Source of the DNA: Megalobrama amblycephala
Taxonomy: Eukaryota; Chordata; Actinopteri; Cypriniformes; Xenocyprididae
NCBI RefSeq assembly: GCF_018812025.1
Contig: NC_063053.1
Span: 15,046,623-15,110,622 of the forward strand
Direction: 5' to 3'
DNA length: 64,000 bases
Under the pieces are notes generated by a model that saw only the letters and a program-made list of their open reading frames with translations, did not search any database and was not told where the DNA came from. Below are positions 23,471 to 36,640 of the stretch, one piece after another; position 1 is the stretch's first letter, and each line of letters opens with the position of its first letter. A program made the translations under genes and the position numbers.

Positions 23471-26270
23471 GAAGGTTTGTGGGTCCTGATTAGCATTGCT
23501 AATAATTATAATTATGATAATTTACCCATATAGCAGACAGTGCTGTTGGCAGTGGCATGCGTCCTCTCAGCCAAAGCTGCGCCAAGTGTGGCCCAAATTT
23601 TAAATTTAAATTATTATTTTTTTAAAGGATTCCAAGATTATTTCTTGTTAGAAAGAGACATTTTACGCACTGAGAATTGATCAATAATATTAATTAAATG
23701 CATAATTGAACAACAGAATAATGAAGTGCAGTTTAGAACAGATGACTGATTTACTTAATTTGAAATTATAACATTTCATTCAAAGATCTTAATTGTCATG
23801 CAATATTAATTTGTTAGTTGCCTCCCACCAATAAAAATAGAAGAAGATCAACAATTGCGACATGCAGTGTTTTGGGTGGTTGCAAGTTTGAATGAAATGT
23901 GCGCCTTCACGGGGTGGATCAAGATATGACTTTCAGCGATTAACAAATTAAATTCTATACTGTGTACCTCACACAGACCGTAGCTCGAAACATTTCATGT
24001 GATTTTTGGCACACTAACTAAATCTCAATCGGATATGCACAAAAATCGAATTTGGACAGACAGTCTGAATGTAGCTTGTGTAGTCTGAATTGTGGTTTGA
24101 AATCTATTCAAATAGCATTTCTGGAAATCTGTTTCAGTGTGACTGCTGGATTGTCGGATTTTGCATGGTTTACGTGACTTTCTCATGTCATTTAAAACCT
24201 AAACGTCAGACATTGTTATAGAAAACATGCTGAAAGTCACTGCAGAAACAAGGTTGTGTTGTTGCAAAGTGTTGGACGAGCAGAAAAAATGACAATATAA
24301 CGACTTGTTTTGAAACCAGCGGAGACGACAGCACAGAATAAAGCTGAACATACCAGCCTCCTATGGTTTGTGTTGTAAATTGTGGCATATTTAATTTTAT
24401 TTTATTTTTGCGAGAAGCTGTTTCACACAGATAGGCCTACATCACAATAGGGAAGAAAAGATCATCGCAAACAGAGTCACGTTTGGTTTGGAACAGCAGA
24501 ATCTGTGAGGATTAAACTATTTTATTACATTTACAGTTTTACAACCCTGGTTTAAAGGAAGCAACATTGAGACACTGAAATGCCAATAAAAATGTTATCT
24601 AGAATATGAATTGATAACGTGTTACCTTTCTGTCACAGAATCCTGGACACTTTGAAATTGCGGCATGTGTCTGTAAGGATGCATACCCTTTCTCAAAGGC
24701 TTCTTGTTGAGGTGTGAAGCATATCTAAGGATGTGCTGCTCTCATAAATCAGCCACTTAAGCCATGCACTTTAGACATCAAGGACACAAAACCCATTATT
24801 TTTGCAATATAGATTATCAATGAAACCTTTATACAACTGGATTTTTGCCTCAAAAATCCCTTATAATTACAGCTTACAACTAACCTGTTCTTTCTGTGAA
24901 AGACAAAATAAGATATTTTGACTGTATGAACTGTTTTTGTTCATACAATAAAACTGTGGGGTCCAAAACAACATTGACTTTGCTTTTGGAACACCCCCAC
25001 TTTCATTGTGTGGACGAATTATTATTATTATTTTGTGTGTCTGTGTGTGTTCCACAGAAGAAAGTCAAATAGGTTTGGAACAACGTGATGGGGAGTGAAT
25101 GATGACAAATTTTACATTTTTTGTAAATTGTTCAGCAGCATCTGTTGTCCCTAAGAATATATCTGAATATATCTGGTAACAGGTTGCTGAGAAAAACAAT
25201 GAATATCTCTTTCCCGTCATATCTGCCAATAAAGTGCACAAAAAAGTCTTTGTTCTTGATGATTTTGATTTAGTTACTTATAACTCACTCATTGATAAGA
25301 AAAGGATATAAAAAGCCTAAATATTATTTCCTCAAGTTACTTTAGACACCAAGAACTATTACTACTATTACTATTACTACCACTTACTCAAATGGTAAGT
25401 TAATGTGCTGATGATCTTTCTACAGTGCAAGCTACATGTATGTAATACAAGAAACAGAAGCACCATGTATTAATATCAGTGATACCAACACCATGCATGA
25501 GCTTGAAAAACTTCTGGACAGAATTAAACATGTTGCTCGAAGCTGCAAAGAAATTCATGACAAATATCATGTTTATGATGGTAGGATCTTTTACTATTTA
25601 TTTATGTTACCTTAAGAAACAGTTGTATTTAGCTGTATCAGCAATGCTTCTGTTCACACAGATGGCCTCTTCTATCTGATCTCATCAAGAGAAGTCCTTT
25701 ACCAGACGTTCTGTGATATGACTACTGACAACACGTCGACAGACAAGACAGAGCAGGTTATTTATGATATTAAACAAAGTCCCAGCTTTCAAACTGTAAT
25801 ATTTTAATAAATTAGAACAATAAAAAATGTTTTGTGGCTCTTCAATGTGTTGTGACAGATTGCTGTAGTGCCTCAGCTCAAGAGGCTCGTAAACCGATCA
25901 TCTCTTCCTACTAGTTCATTTATAGCATCAAGTAAACATGAATGAACATGAGAAAGAATGTTGTTTCAATTGCGGAAAGACACACCATTTTTCAGGTTCA
26001 AGTCCACCGAAAAAAATGTCAGACAAAATGTTGGATTAGACATTATGATTGGTTAGATCGCTTGTCAATCAAACTCCCAGCAAAGGGTCAATTGCATATT
26101 GGGCTAGATAAGGCTCAGGTGTGACTCAGTTTTGGGGTTTTTGGTTAAATACTGGTGTTGATGTGGTTTACGTAATGCTGTGAATTGGTACCAATATTAA
26201 AACAGGTTCAGGCCCAGTTAAGGGCCGGATATGAGTTATGAAACGGCTTAGACTTGTGCCAGATATCAAG
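23471..26270. other. Intergenic region, no gene seen
   Basis: No recognisable exon. Around 25045-25130 (tgttccacagaagaaagtca, then gggagtgaatgatgacaaatttt) there is a decayed right part of an AGGGATAG-type MITE. The remainder is unassigned. Confidence 0.6.
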
Positions 26271-27290
26271 TCAAGTCACCTTTATTTATATACCACTTTT
26301 TACAATGCAGATTGTGTCAAAGCAGCTTTACAGTGATAACTGGCAAATCATTTTGGCTGCACAACAGCTCTAGAAGAAAATGGTGTCATTATCCAGCTTA
26401 AAGGGATAGTTCACCCAAAAATGAAAATTTGATGTTTATCTTCTTACCCCCAGCGCATCCAAGATGTAGGTGTCTTTGTTTCTTCAGTAGAACACAAATG
26501 ATGATTTTTAACTCCAACCGTTGCCGTCTGTCAGTGGTATAATGCAAGTCAGCGGGAACTTGGACTATAAGAGTAAATAAAACACGACAGACACTCGATT
26601 CGTGAGGTCTGATCGCGCTCTGACAGCGGCAGTGATGTCTCGCTCTCATTGAAGTATATGCGCGAGACATCACTGCCGCTGTCAGAGCGCGATCAGACCA
26701 AACGAATCGAATGCTGAACGCGGATGGACATAGTGGTGTATTAGAGGTAAAAAATTATATAAATACTGTTCGGTTTCTCGCACAAACCGATCGTTTCATG
26801 TCTTAGGACATCAATGTGTCGTCACGAGCCGCAGGGTTTAATTTGGATTTGTCTGTCGTGTTTTATTTACTCTTATAGTCCAAGTTCCCGCTGACTTGCA
26901 TTATACCACTGACAGATGGCAGCGGTTGCAGTTAAAAATCATCATTTGTGTTCTACTGAAGAAACAAAGACACCTACATCTTGGATGCTCTGGGGGTAAG
27001 CAGATAAACATCAAATTTTCATTTTTGGGTGAACTATCCCTTTAAGTAAATTCAGTATCGATTCATTCCTTGGTAAATATCAATAGTTATTAATTTAGTT
27101 AATTTATCTATATCAGCTCTGGAGAAAACACTGATGTCATCACCCAGCTCGGTTCAGTTTGCATACAATGGTGTCAATACAGGCAGATCAAAAACATTGT
27201 TGAATATCAAGTGTCCCCAACTAAGCAAGCTAAAGGCGACAGCGGCAAGGAACCCAAACTCCAACAGGTGACAAAAATGGAGAAAAAAAA
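26271..27290. repeat. Unclassified teleost interspersed repeat, split by a MITE
   Basis: The left part (26271-26401) runs from tcaagtcacctttatttata through caaagcagctttacagtgat to ggtgtcattatccagctta. The right part (27046-27290) carries tgatgtcatcacccagctc, gtgtccccaactaagcaagc and ccaaactccaacaggtgac. I recall these segments as adjacent in other fish genomes. The break is exactly the TTAA target of the 26402-27041 element. Confidence 0.65.
26402..27041. mobile_element. Fold-back TTAA MITE (AGGGATAGTTCACCC ends)
   Basis: It starts agggatagttcaccc and ends gggtgaactatccct between TTAA copies (26398-26401 and 27042-27045). The two arms, about 195 bp each (26402-26592 and 26851-27041), are near-complementary over their whole length. 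The centre holds a separate hairpin with perfect 38-nt stems (26606-26643 and 26662-26699) and an 18-nt loop. No transposase. Confidence 0.92.
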
Positions 27291-28216
27291 AAAAACAGGC
27301 TCATGAAGCCCTTATGTGTCCCTTGTCTTTAATCCAGATCTGGGCCACCCGAGGACCGTAATTCATTGCTGTATGTGGGCCAAGCGAAAGCTGGTTGTGT
27401 GGACCGGAGTTGGGCCAGAGAAAAATTGCTATTTGGGTCTCCAGCCAAACTCAAAAGTGTTTATGTCTCAATGGGGTAGCTCAGATTGTACACCTGGTCT
27501 TCAATGAGATCAGCTGTTCAAAGCATAAATGTCACAATACAATGAACATCTGAAAGTTAATTCCAGGCAGGCAAGCTTGAGTGAACTTATTTGCCAGGTG
27601 CTGCTTAGTCACATCTGAATGAGATGCATGAACCACACATCTTTTCATGCTGTCATTTTATTATCACGGCCATCTCTTTTTCAGAATTTGGCAGGTAACC
27701 TTTTCAGACGCCTTCCACACTTCACCCAAAATGTTTCGTTCCATATGATTCAGTGGTCAGGTGGCCACACACCTCATGGCAGTGATGGCTTCATGAGCCT
27801 ACATTGAATCTAAACTATACAGATGTTTTTCAATCAATGTTGTTATTTGACAAACAACCTTGAGTGAGAGAGACTGATGGTCTCAATTCCCAGCTGAAGC
27901 ATTTTGAGTCAAATGGCAATTATGGATTGTGGGCCCCATGTCTCGCTGTGTCTGAAGTATCATCATCTGTGATTTATATGCCCCTGTGGGAGTATCATTC
28001 TCAATCACGGTGTCCACATCTCTTTATGATTGCTGGTGGCTCAACAGTCCATTCTGGCTATGTACAAGCTTCCCTTCTCACCCCTTCAGCTGTTCGAGAA
28101 CACTTTTCCATCTGGTCTGAGGTTCAATTAATATGGCAAAATAATAATAATAATGTTTTGAAATAAGTATTTCACGCTCACCAAGGCTGCATTTATTTAC
28201 CGTAAAACAGTAATCT

Positions 28217-28221
<5 letters not shown>

Positions 28222-28252
<31 letters not shown>

Positions 28253-28275
28253 TTTTTTTTTTTTTTTTTTTTTTT
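28222..28275. repeat. (AT)n followed by poly-T
   Basis: About 14 AT units are followed by a T-run of about 25. Confidence 0.95.
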
Positions 28276-28329
28276 ATTAATTTATGATGATTATAAATTA
28301 CATGTGCTAAAAATTAATTATTATGTTAA

Positions 28330-29135
28330 AGCTGAAGTAAATTGTCGTCATCTCTGTTCGATTCCTGTAATCGCAGTTATTTACGGAATTATCATCTTTA
28401 TGTGGGTTATGTATCAGCAAGCGCAGATGAATCTAAAGTTTGTTTGCTGTCAAAAAATACTTCAGAATCACAGATTCTAAATCTTGGAAGTATGACCAAA
28501 ATAAGAATTTTCACTGGAAAATGTTATCTGAACAAGTAAGTAACATGTCTGCCACTTCTGTTCTGACCAACTGAGAAAAAAAGCAATAAATCGTGCTGCC
28601 AATGGTGATTGAATCTAACAATCGCTTAGCTCAGATCACGTCAAACCGTGCAAATAATTATTATTGTTATACTTTGTTCTCAAATTGTTAATGTTAACTA
28701 CATCAGCATTGCATGACTAGGTGTATTTAGTGTGTATTAGCATTAGATTTCAATTTCTATAACCACTATGGAGTCCGAAGTCTTTTGCTTTTGACTACAG
28801 GTGAATTTCCAGTTGTCACTGATGACTGTCACTTGGACATTACTGGATTACAATCCGCCATCAAAATTATAAGTTTAACTGTTGCAGCTGCTGTGAGAAA
28901 AGGTTATAAATGATCCGCCGCCTGTAGCATCCTCCACATTGCTATAGCTGAGACTCCTTCTCTATGTAAACAGACGTGACATGACGCAAAGACGAACAGC
29001 GGCATGCTCAAATTTCCCACGGAAACCTACCAGTACCATCCGGATTAGGAAACATTATTACAAGCTTTACCTTTTGAACACTGGCTGGTTATGTACGTGC
29101 TCAAAAATTGAAAAAAAAAGTTATAGGCTGCAGCT
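28330..29135. mobile_element. TTAA-flanked MITE, AGCTG...CAGCT family
   Basis: TTAA (28326-28329) is followed by agctgaagtaaattgt. The other end ttataggctgcagct is followed by TTAA (29136-29139). Inverted similarity of the ends is short but clear in the first bases; length 806 bp. No coding frame. Confidence 0.6.
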
Positions 29136-29203
29136 TTAACTGATGTTAACAATCATTAATAAATAATGTAACAAATGTAGAAAATTAATGTTAGTGCATT
29201 TAA

Positions 29204-29805
29204 AGGTGATAGAGAGGATTTTTTCGTCGACTGAGAATCCAAAGACTGTTACTGAGTTTTTGAAATGAGTGCATGCGTAAGAACAACCCCCTCCTTCACA
29301 GCTCATTTCAAGAGAATGCCTCCCAAAACTCGTGACGAGTACTGGAACACGAGTGTTTACCACCGGCATTCGCTGTGTCGTGTTAGTGGATCCATTATGT
29401 CGGATTCACCGCAGGTAACTCATAATCTGCAGTTGTTTTTCCTGTCTCCTGACAAAAACATCGCATGCGGCGCCTGTGGAGTGTGTAAAGTTACTGGAGC
29501 TCGCAGTCGCGATCGTCTCTCACAAGGAACGTCATGGCAGTGTTTGACAAGCCAGAGGGCCAATCCGCGCACGTCTCTCACAAGGAACGTCACGGCAGTG
29601 ATTGACAAGCCAGAGGGCCAATCGTTTACACGATGATCGCGTAAACGATTGGCTGATGTTTTTAAGGCCCTACCTCGTGCACAGATGATGTATATTAATA
29701 TTATTACTTTCAGTGCACCTAATAAATAGTCTTTTATCAGTTAGTAAAGACAGTTTCAAGTAATATTGCAAAAATGTATAAAACAAAACATCCTCTTTAG
29801 CACCT
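29204..29805. mobile_element. TTAA-flanked MITE, AGGTGNTA(A/G)AGAGGAT family
   Basis: TTAA at 29200-29203 and 29806-29809. Ends aggtgatagagaggatttt and catcctctttagcacct are inverted repeats. The interior has a CpG-rich 58-bp tandem duplication (29514-29571, repeated from 29572) containing aaggaacgtcatggcagtg. A 123-codon plus-strand frame here is an artefact of this low-stop DNA. Confidence 0.82.
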
Positions 29806-30169
29806 TTAACTATGGGAACTTACTGTAGTATACCTTTATTCATGGCAAAGCTGAATTTTCAGCATCATTACTCCAGTCTTTAGTATCCCATAATCCTTCA
29901 TAAATCATTCAAATATGCTGATTTGGAAACTTTTTTCTTATCAGTGATGAAAACAGTTTTTGAAACCATGATACTTTTTTTTTTTTTTTTTTTTTACAGA
30001 GTTTGATGGGGAAAAAAAGTTCAAAAGAACATTTATTTGAAATATAGTGGTCAAGATTTGAAGTGGATCAAAACCTTTCATCAAAGTTGTCCTAAAATCT
30101 TCTTTTTAGGACAACTTAGTTCTTTGATTAACTTTTTCATGTTCAAATGTTGACTACTGTAGAACTCTC

Positions 30170-30470
30170 GGTAACACTTTAGAATAATGGTCATTAGTTA
30201 ACATGAACTAATAATGAACTGCACTTATAAAGCATTTATTTATCTTTGTTAATGTTAATTTCAACATTTACTAATACATTATTAAAATCTTGTTAACATT
30301 AGTTAATGCACCGTGAACTAACATGAACAAACCATGAACAGCTGTACTTTTATTAACTAACGTTAACAAAAATGAACAAATACAGTAACAAATGAACTGC
30401 TCATGGTTAGTTCATGTTAGTTAATACATTAACTAATGTTAACTAATGACCATTATTCTAAAGTGTTACC
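30170..30470. mobile_element. hAT-type MITE, GGTAACACTTTAGAATAATG family
   Basis: A 301-bp element with extended inverted ends (ggtaacactttagaataatg and its exact complement) and an exact 8-bp duplication GAACTCTC (30162-30169 and 30471-30478). The interior is largely palindromic with repeated GTTAAC/ATGAAC words. No coding capacity. Confidence 0.95.
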
Positions 30471-30540
30471 GAACTCTCTTATAGCCTTTACTCTCTGTGT
30501 TGATCAGTTTAATGTGTCTTTGCTGAATAAATAGGTTAAA

Positions 30541-31990
30541 ATACAAAATATATTAAAAATTAAACAGTCCCCCTTTTGCCTTTAAAACTTGCATGTAGAC
30601 ACTCTATCCACATGCAATAGATTACTTATGGGTTGCGGTTTTCCAGTTGTAATTGCAACAGCTTTGAATGACACAACCTTTTTGCAAAACCTGCATGACA
30701 TTGTGACAGGCTGACAAAACAATCCAGATTGAAAGGTGCTGAACAAACTAATAAGGTCAGACTGTCAGTACAGGGTCAAAAAATCATTCTTTTGTTAGAA
30801 CGCTGTACAGTCAAAAGGTTATAAAGATCTGTAGATGCTACCAAAGGAAAGACATGTTTGACAAACTTCCCCACGTCTAACTCTTACCGTTAACTTCTGC
30901 AATATCTGTATTACAGAAACTTCCTGTCTTAATTCTTGACTTAAGATTTGAAAATGTTCTATTTCCTAAGTGAAATTACAATTGTTAGAATAGAATAAGA
31001 TTTTATGTTAGGATGTTTCTGCAATACAGGCCCTGCTTCTTAATAATAGCAACTGTCCTTCCAGTTCTACTTTCAAATGTTTACTTGAAAGTATGTTTGA
31101 GTTCTGAAAGTATGTTATGTACATATAAGTATGTACATGTTCTGTATATATAGTACATCAAACTCTTATTTGAGAAGTGCAATGAAATTAGATTTTTCAT
31201 GATACGCTCCCTTCAATTATATGCCTAATTCATCAGAAATGGATATATGGGGTATTTTATGTGAAGGTGCTCCAATAAAAAGTCCTTAGCTTGCTTGCTG
31301 CAAACAAATACACTTAGTCATATCCCACATGTACCTGAAATTAATGTGAAAATCACTGATGTACATCCATTTTAGTGGTCACAAAAACTCCCAAGTAGAC
31401 ACTCACGGGCAGACACACACCCACATGCGCACACAAAAATCTCAGATGACTCATTTTTCCATCAGTTGCCATGGACACCCAGCTTTCCCCCAGCTTGAGA
31501 GCACAATACAATTACTAGGCTCTAATTATCCGCTACACAACCTTCCCCTCCCCACTAGAAAGAAAAAATTAATCTTAAATTCTCTCTTTTACTACAGTTC
31601 CACATATTATGTCTCTACTACATCTCATGTTTGAATTAAGAGATGGAGGAAGCTGAATGCATCAGCATGGGAGCTGGTGTGTGTCAGTGTTATTCCACAG
31701 TGTGACATTGCAGTATACACACACAAAATAATGATTATATGGGCTGCCATATGGTGCAGGACAGAAGTGTTACTGTCACTGTTTATGAGTTTAGAAAGAG
31801 GTTAAATATTGCATTCAAAGCTGTTTGAAAAGCAAAACAGCACATTTCAAAAGAATAAAGGCTTGATAAGTTTCCATGTATAGTACTCGAAGAATTAGCC
31901 TTCTGATGCATTAATTATTTCATTACACAGGAAAGATTTTACATTAGATTTATTTTTTAATTGTGTCCACAGTGCATTTCCATGCATTAA
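30541..31990. other. Intergenic region, no gene seen
   Basis: No exon or recognised repeat beyond short CA-type and AT-rich tracts. Confidence 0.6.
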
Positions 31991-32397
31991 AGGGTTAGTT
32001 CACCCAAAAATGAAAATTCTGTCATTTATTACTTACCCGTGGTTCAATATTTTGTGCTCCGATGCTTCCTGAAGCAGTGTTTTGAAATTGGCCATCACTA
32101 AATAAGTCGTTATTTAGTTGTTGTTTTTTTGGCGCTCCAAAAATATTCTCGTCACTTTATAATATTAATATTGAACCACTGTACTCACATGAACTGATTT
32201 AAATATGTTTTTAGTACCTTTATGGATCTTGAGAGAGGAAATGTCATTGCTCCCTATGGAGGCCTCACGGAGCTATCGGATTTCAACTAAAATATCTTAA
32301 TTTGTGTTCCGAAGATTAACGAAGGTCTTACGGGTGTGGAACGGCATGAGGGTAAGTAATAAATGACAGAATTTTCATTTTTGGGTGAACTAACCCT
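31991..32397. mobile_element. Complete TTAA MITE, AGGGTTAGTTCACCC family
   Basis: Begins agggttagttcacccaaaaa and ends with its exact complement, between TTAA at 31987-31990 and 32398-32401. The inverted ends extend through aatgaaaattctgtcattta. At 407 bp it is the intact relative of the truncated copy at 11300-11525. Confidence 0.93.
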
Positions 32398-33237
32398 TTA
32401 AGGGTTGTAATCTTCCAATGGCAATTAGGAAAATAAGGAATAAGCATGTTTAAACCTACAACAACGTAAAAATAAATCAAATCAAATAACATGTCATAAT
32501 AAAATAAAGTGGACAGAAGTATCTTTAGCTATAAAGTAAACAAACAATATATATAATGTATATATTGTATATAATGTGTATAAGATTTAAGACCTATAAA
32601 GGTCAAGCTTTCCTTTAAATTTCTCTGCATTATCAGAAATATTCACTTATATGCCTCATAATCTGACAAATCTGTATTTGTATGTTGGTGGTTAGTCCAG
32701 AAAAATATTGAAACTCTTTTTTTATCCATTTGACATTTCTTAAATGCTGGATAAAAAAAGAAAATGTGTGGTCACTGTAAACATCTGTTTGCTAAAAATA
32801 TTGAAAAAGATTAAAGTCTGAATGAAGGTGGTCCAAATGTTGTAGCTGACATTCAATGTCCCTGAAATATCCATAAATGTGGGTTATTGTAGATCGAACA
32901 TTACAGTGCTCTGCCATGCAATTTATGTTTGAAAGGATGAATGCTTTTCCATTTACTTGATTTGATTAATTTTCTTTGTTATTTGTCATGGGGGAGGCGT
33001 GGAGAGTGTGAGTTATATTAAGGAAAAATGAACAAAATGACAAGATGTAATAATTAAGGAAATTATTCTTTTTCAAAGTTAAGAGGAAAAATACTGCCAC
33101 ATTTTGGTCTTCCCTATAGTGTTCTTCTATAATTTTTGACCCCAAAAAAACCTGTACATTTTTTGTTTTTAGAATTTTTTTTACTTCATCAGAATGGTAT
33201 GAAACTTGGTAAAGATTTTAGCACTTGCTATTTGAAC

Positions 33238-33490
33238 ACACACACAGGTTTGATTTGCTCTCTTAGTGAGGACATTCCATAGGCGTAATGTCTTTTATAC
33301 TGTACAAACTGTACATTCTATCCCCCTACACTACCTCTAAACCTACCCATCACACAAAACATTCTGCATTTTTACATTTTTAATAAAACATTGTTTAGTA
33401 TGTTTTTAAAGCTATTTTTCATGTTTATGTTGTAATACCAGTGTAATACCCATGTCATTATACAAATTTGTGTCCTCATGAATCACAAAA
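33238..33490. repeat. Teleost interspersed repeat preceding a CA microsatellite
   Basis: Contains gaggacattccataggcgta, ctacactacctctaaacctacccatcac and tacaaatttgtgtcctcatg, a combination I recognise as a common fish repeat often found next to CA tracts. Superfamily not determined. Confidence 0.6.

Positions 33491-33493
<3 letters not shown>

Positions 33494-33549
<56 letters not shown>
33494..33549. repeat. (CA)n microsatellite
   Basis: 28 uninterrupted CA units. Confidence 0.97.
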
Positions 33550-33551
<2 letters not shown>

Positions 33552-36354
33552 TCATGGACATGAAAAAAGGTTAAATGGTCCTGAAAAAAATAGTCACACG
33601 TACTGCTCACGCTCAAAGATGACCGCATTAGAAATGAATGGGACTAACCTCATCTAGTGGATACGTTTGGTATTGCGCCCAAACAAAATCTTTCTGAAAG
33701 CTAATTTTTTGAGATATCAGTCTCAAATTTGAAATACAACTTTAGGTTTATGGCTTTGATTTAGTGTTTAAGATAAAATTGAAAATAGTATTTTTGTGCT
33801 TTTTTCACAACAATAAACCTAAACTTCTACAACTTCTATGAGTTTACTTTTTTCACTTCAATAATGGTCTGTCAAGTGTCTTCTTTAAAAAGAGACCAAA
33901 CTTAAGTCTGTGCTTCAAAGCATTCAAGATTTATAGTTTTAGTTGGAAATTTCATTTTCGGGTCTATGCACAAAAAGTAAATAAATGGATTATAACTACA
34001 GCATAAATATAATTTAGTACCATAAAATCCCCTAACAAAATATTTAAAAAAATATATATAGTTAAAATATTTTTGACCATCACACGAGGAACACCAATAT
34101 CAGCAAAAAATCCAGTAACTTTATTTTTTTGCCTTTTTGACCTGATGGAAATTTTGAACAAAATACATGGAAATAAAAGCTAGCATTTTGTCTTTATTGT
34201 CTCTGTATATGTTTAAATTTAAGTTGACGATGTGTTATTAAAAAGACTTTTGTGTTGTGCCCCACTCCCAAGGTAATGTGTAAACATTGTTATCATATTT
34301 TTCCATTTCTAAAACAATTTATTTAATAAATCATCATGGCAATGTTCTTCTGGGCAAGAGAAAGTGGCTTTGATTTGCCTTATTCTCCATTAACATACAG
34401 TGAGTGAAATTCCATGAAAAACAAAACAGCAATTAATTAGACAATATCTAATTAAAACACAAAAAACACATCTGTCCACAGGGGTTAAGTCAAATCTGTC
34501 GACAAAACACACAGATAGATGAGCAGTCAAGGAAAACCGGAGAATTGGGAATCGTCAAAGAACTGACAGCAGACATTCACTAGAGAGCAGATATCTCTAC
34601 TGAACACACTAATTAGCTGATTCTAGTGCTTATTAGTTGATAAAACGGTGTTGAAGAGTTCTGCGAAGTTCTGTTACACTGATGAAACCAAAATTACACA
34701 ACATCTATTACAGAGTCAGTGTTTTTCATGATTTATCACAGACGATACATAGATTCTTGGAGTTTATTAGACAAGTACTAAATGTTAAGGTCAAATTTTG
34801 TTCTTGGAAGTCAGTTTTACTGGAAAGCAGCATCAGTCAATTGCCTGCCTTGATGACTTCAATTAAATGATGTACCAGATTAATATAACAGGAAATGAAT
34901 TCATTGATGATAAACTAATGTATCGTGATGTAATTTGTTTTTTTGTCATTACCTTCAACTCTTTGCTTTAAACGAAGACTTTTTGTGCCATTCTCACATC
35001 TAAAACCATTAACAAATCAGATAAAACATAATCCGTCAAACCCGTCTTCCAGGAAAGACCTTTTGCGAAATATGATTCACTTGGTGCCTTATGAAGCATG
35101 AGCAGAATGAATTTCTGTGTAACGTACATGAATCCATTCATACAGACCTTTTCACATTAATAAGCACATAACCTAATTATGTACGTGTTTATGAATAGGA
35201 CCTTTTAAAAAACGTATTTAAACTGAAAAAAAAAAAAAAAAAAAAATAGCGTACATCACTTTTTATATGATAATAATTATAAAGATCTAGGTTTTCATTT
35301 GCAAGCTGTTTCTGTTTTTACATCATATAGTACTTCACAAAGTTCACAGTGTTTCTCTTCCAGGAAATGACTTTCATCCCCTAGAAATTTAAACCAATTG
35401 GAGATCCTCCATCATCCAACAACATCAAAAAGTCTAATTTAAGATTAAATATTTCTGGAAATCTTTGAAAAGATTTCCCTTGGGCTAGCATTCCTCAGAA
35501 AATGTCATTTGCCTCATCTTCCTCCGAAAATAAAAACAAGCCTGACTCTTATATGCATGAAGAAAAGACGCAATCTCAGTATTGCACATGGGTGAACTTG
35601 TAACAAATGCACTATATCCTTTCTAGGTGGTAAGATAAGCCTGAGCATTATCAGGGTTCCAGTGGCTGGACAGGAGACCCTGAGGGAGCTTCTATCTGTC
35701 TGCATGGAGCTGGCGACATGATTCATCTCACACCTCTGTGCTCCTGGGAGCCAACCCATTAATTAACCTGCAATCAAAGCCCTGGCAATCTTAAATAATT
35801 GAAGAGCTGAGAGAAGACTAATTAAACACATGGCTTACTATGTGTGCTGAAGCTAGGTCACACAAAGTGTTTGATATGAAACACTTTTTTTCTTTGATGG
35901 TTATTAATCATTAGGGTAGCCTGAATATTGAATGTTTTCAGCAAGACTTTTGCAAGACATGGTCCAAAAAAACTTTAAAAAGTAAGAGACATGTTAAGAG
36001 TAACTTACTTTTGGTGGAAACTAATTTTGCACCACTTACACAAACATGGTAGCTTATCGGTTGAAGACACCATCGGATTTTGCAAGGGTCACTCTACAGG
36101 ATCTCACGCTCATGGGATCTCACTTGGCAGATCCTGAAGAAAATGGAACATATAATTAATGGAGCCCAATATAAGCCATTTGTATTTTCTAAGACATTAT
36201 ACTTGTACTGAACCTGTTTAATGTATGTTTGAATCAATCTCCAACATAATAATTACAGTATATCACCACATAGCAAACACTTTTCAAAATACCTCCAGTT
36301 GTTTGCATTCTTCAAGTGAATGACATTTTATAGTGCCATCCCAAAGAGGCACAA
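33550..36354. other. Intergenic region, no gene seen
   Basis: AT-rich, with an A-run near 35227-35246. Open frames here (65, 62 and 81 codons) show no family features. Confidence 0.6.
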
Positions 36355-36640
36355 AATCACTTTCATGGACTTTTACCTTGACTGTTCCCTGCTGGTGGAA
36401 AGACCTGCCTAACTCAACCTGAGCTGCTGAGTCTTTAGCCATTTTCAAGAAACATTTAAAGACATATCTTTTTCATCAACTCTTCACCCATTAATACTAA
36501 CACTTACTATTCTATTCTATTGTGCTAGACTAACTGGGACTTACATATTGTTGCCCTATTGTTGGTTTGATTGCTTCTATATTGTTCTCCTCATTTGTAA
36601 GTCGCTTTGGATAAAAGCATCTGCTAAATGATTAAATGTA
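36355..36640 (+). pseudogene. 5'-truncated L2-type LINE 3' end
   Basis: Near 36385 the plus strand reads VPCWWKDLPNS, then a stop, then AAESLAIFKKHLKTYLFHQL, a decayed form of the extreme C-terminus of fish L2-clade reverse transcriptase proteins. About 200 bp later comes the 3' tail gtaagtcgctttggataaaa followed by gcatctgctaaatgatt, also typical of these LINEs. The in-frame stop and the missing 5' portion mark it as dead. Confidence 0.75.

Larger units (their letters stand above)
28158..30540 (+). repeat. Interspersed repeat split into three pieces by later insertions
   Basis: Pieces at about 28158-28220 (ctcaccaaggctgcatttat), 29826-30161 (ctgaattttcagcatcatta onward) and 30479-30540 (gtctttgctgaataaatag) appear in the order and orientation of one copy of the family seen inverted at 4741-5565. 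Between them lie an AT/T tract, MITEs at 28330-29135 and 29204-29805, and the hAT MITE at 30170-30470. Confidence 0.6.

Noticed and set aside
29265..29636. 123-codon plus-strand frame
   Set aside because: It lies wholly inside a MITE with a tandem duplication.
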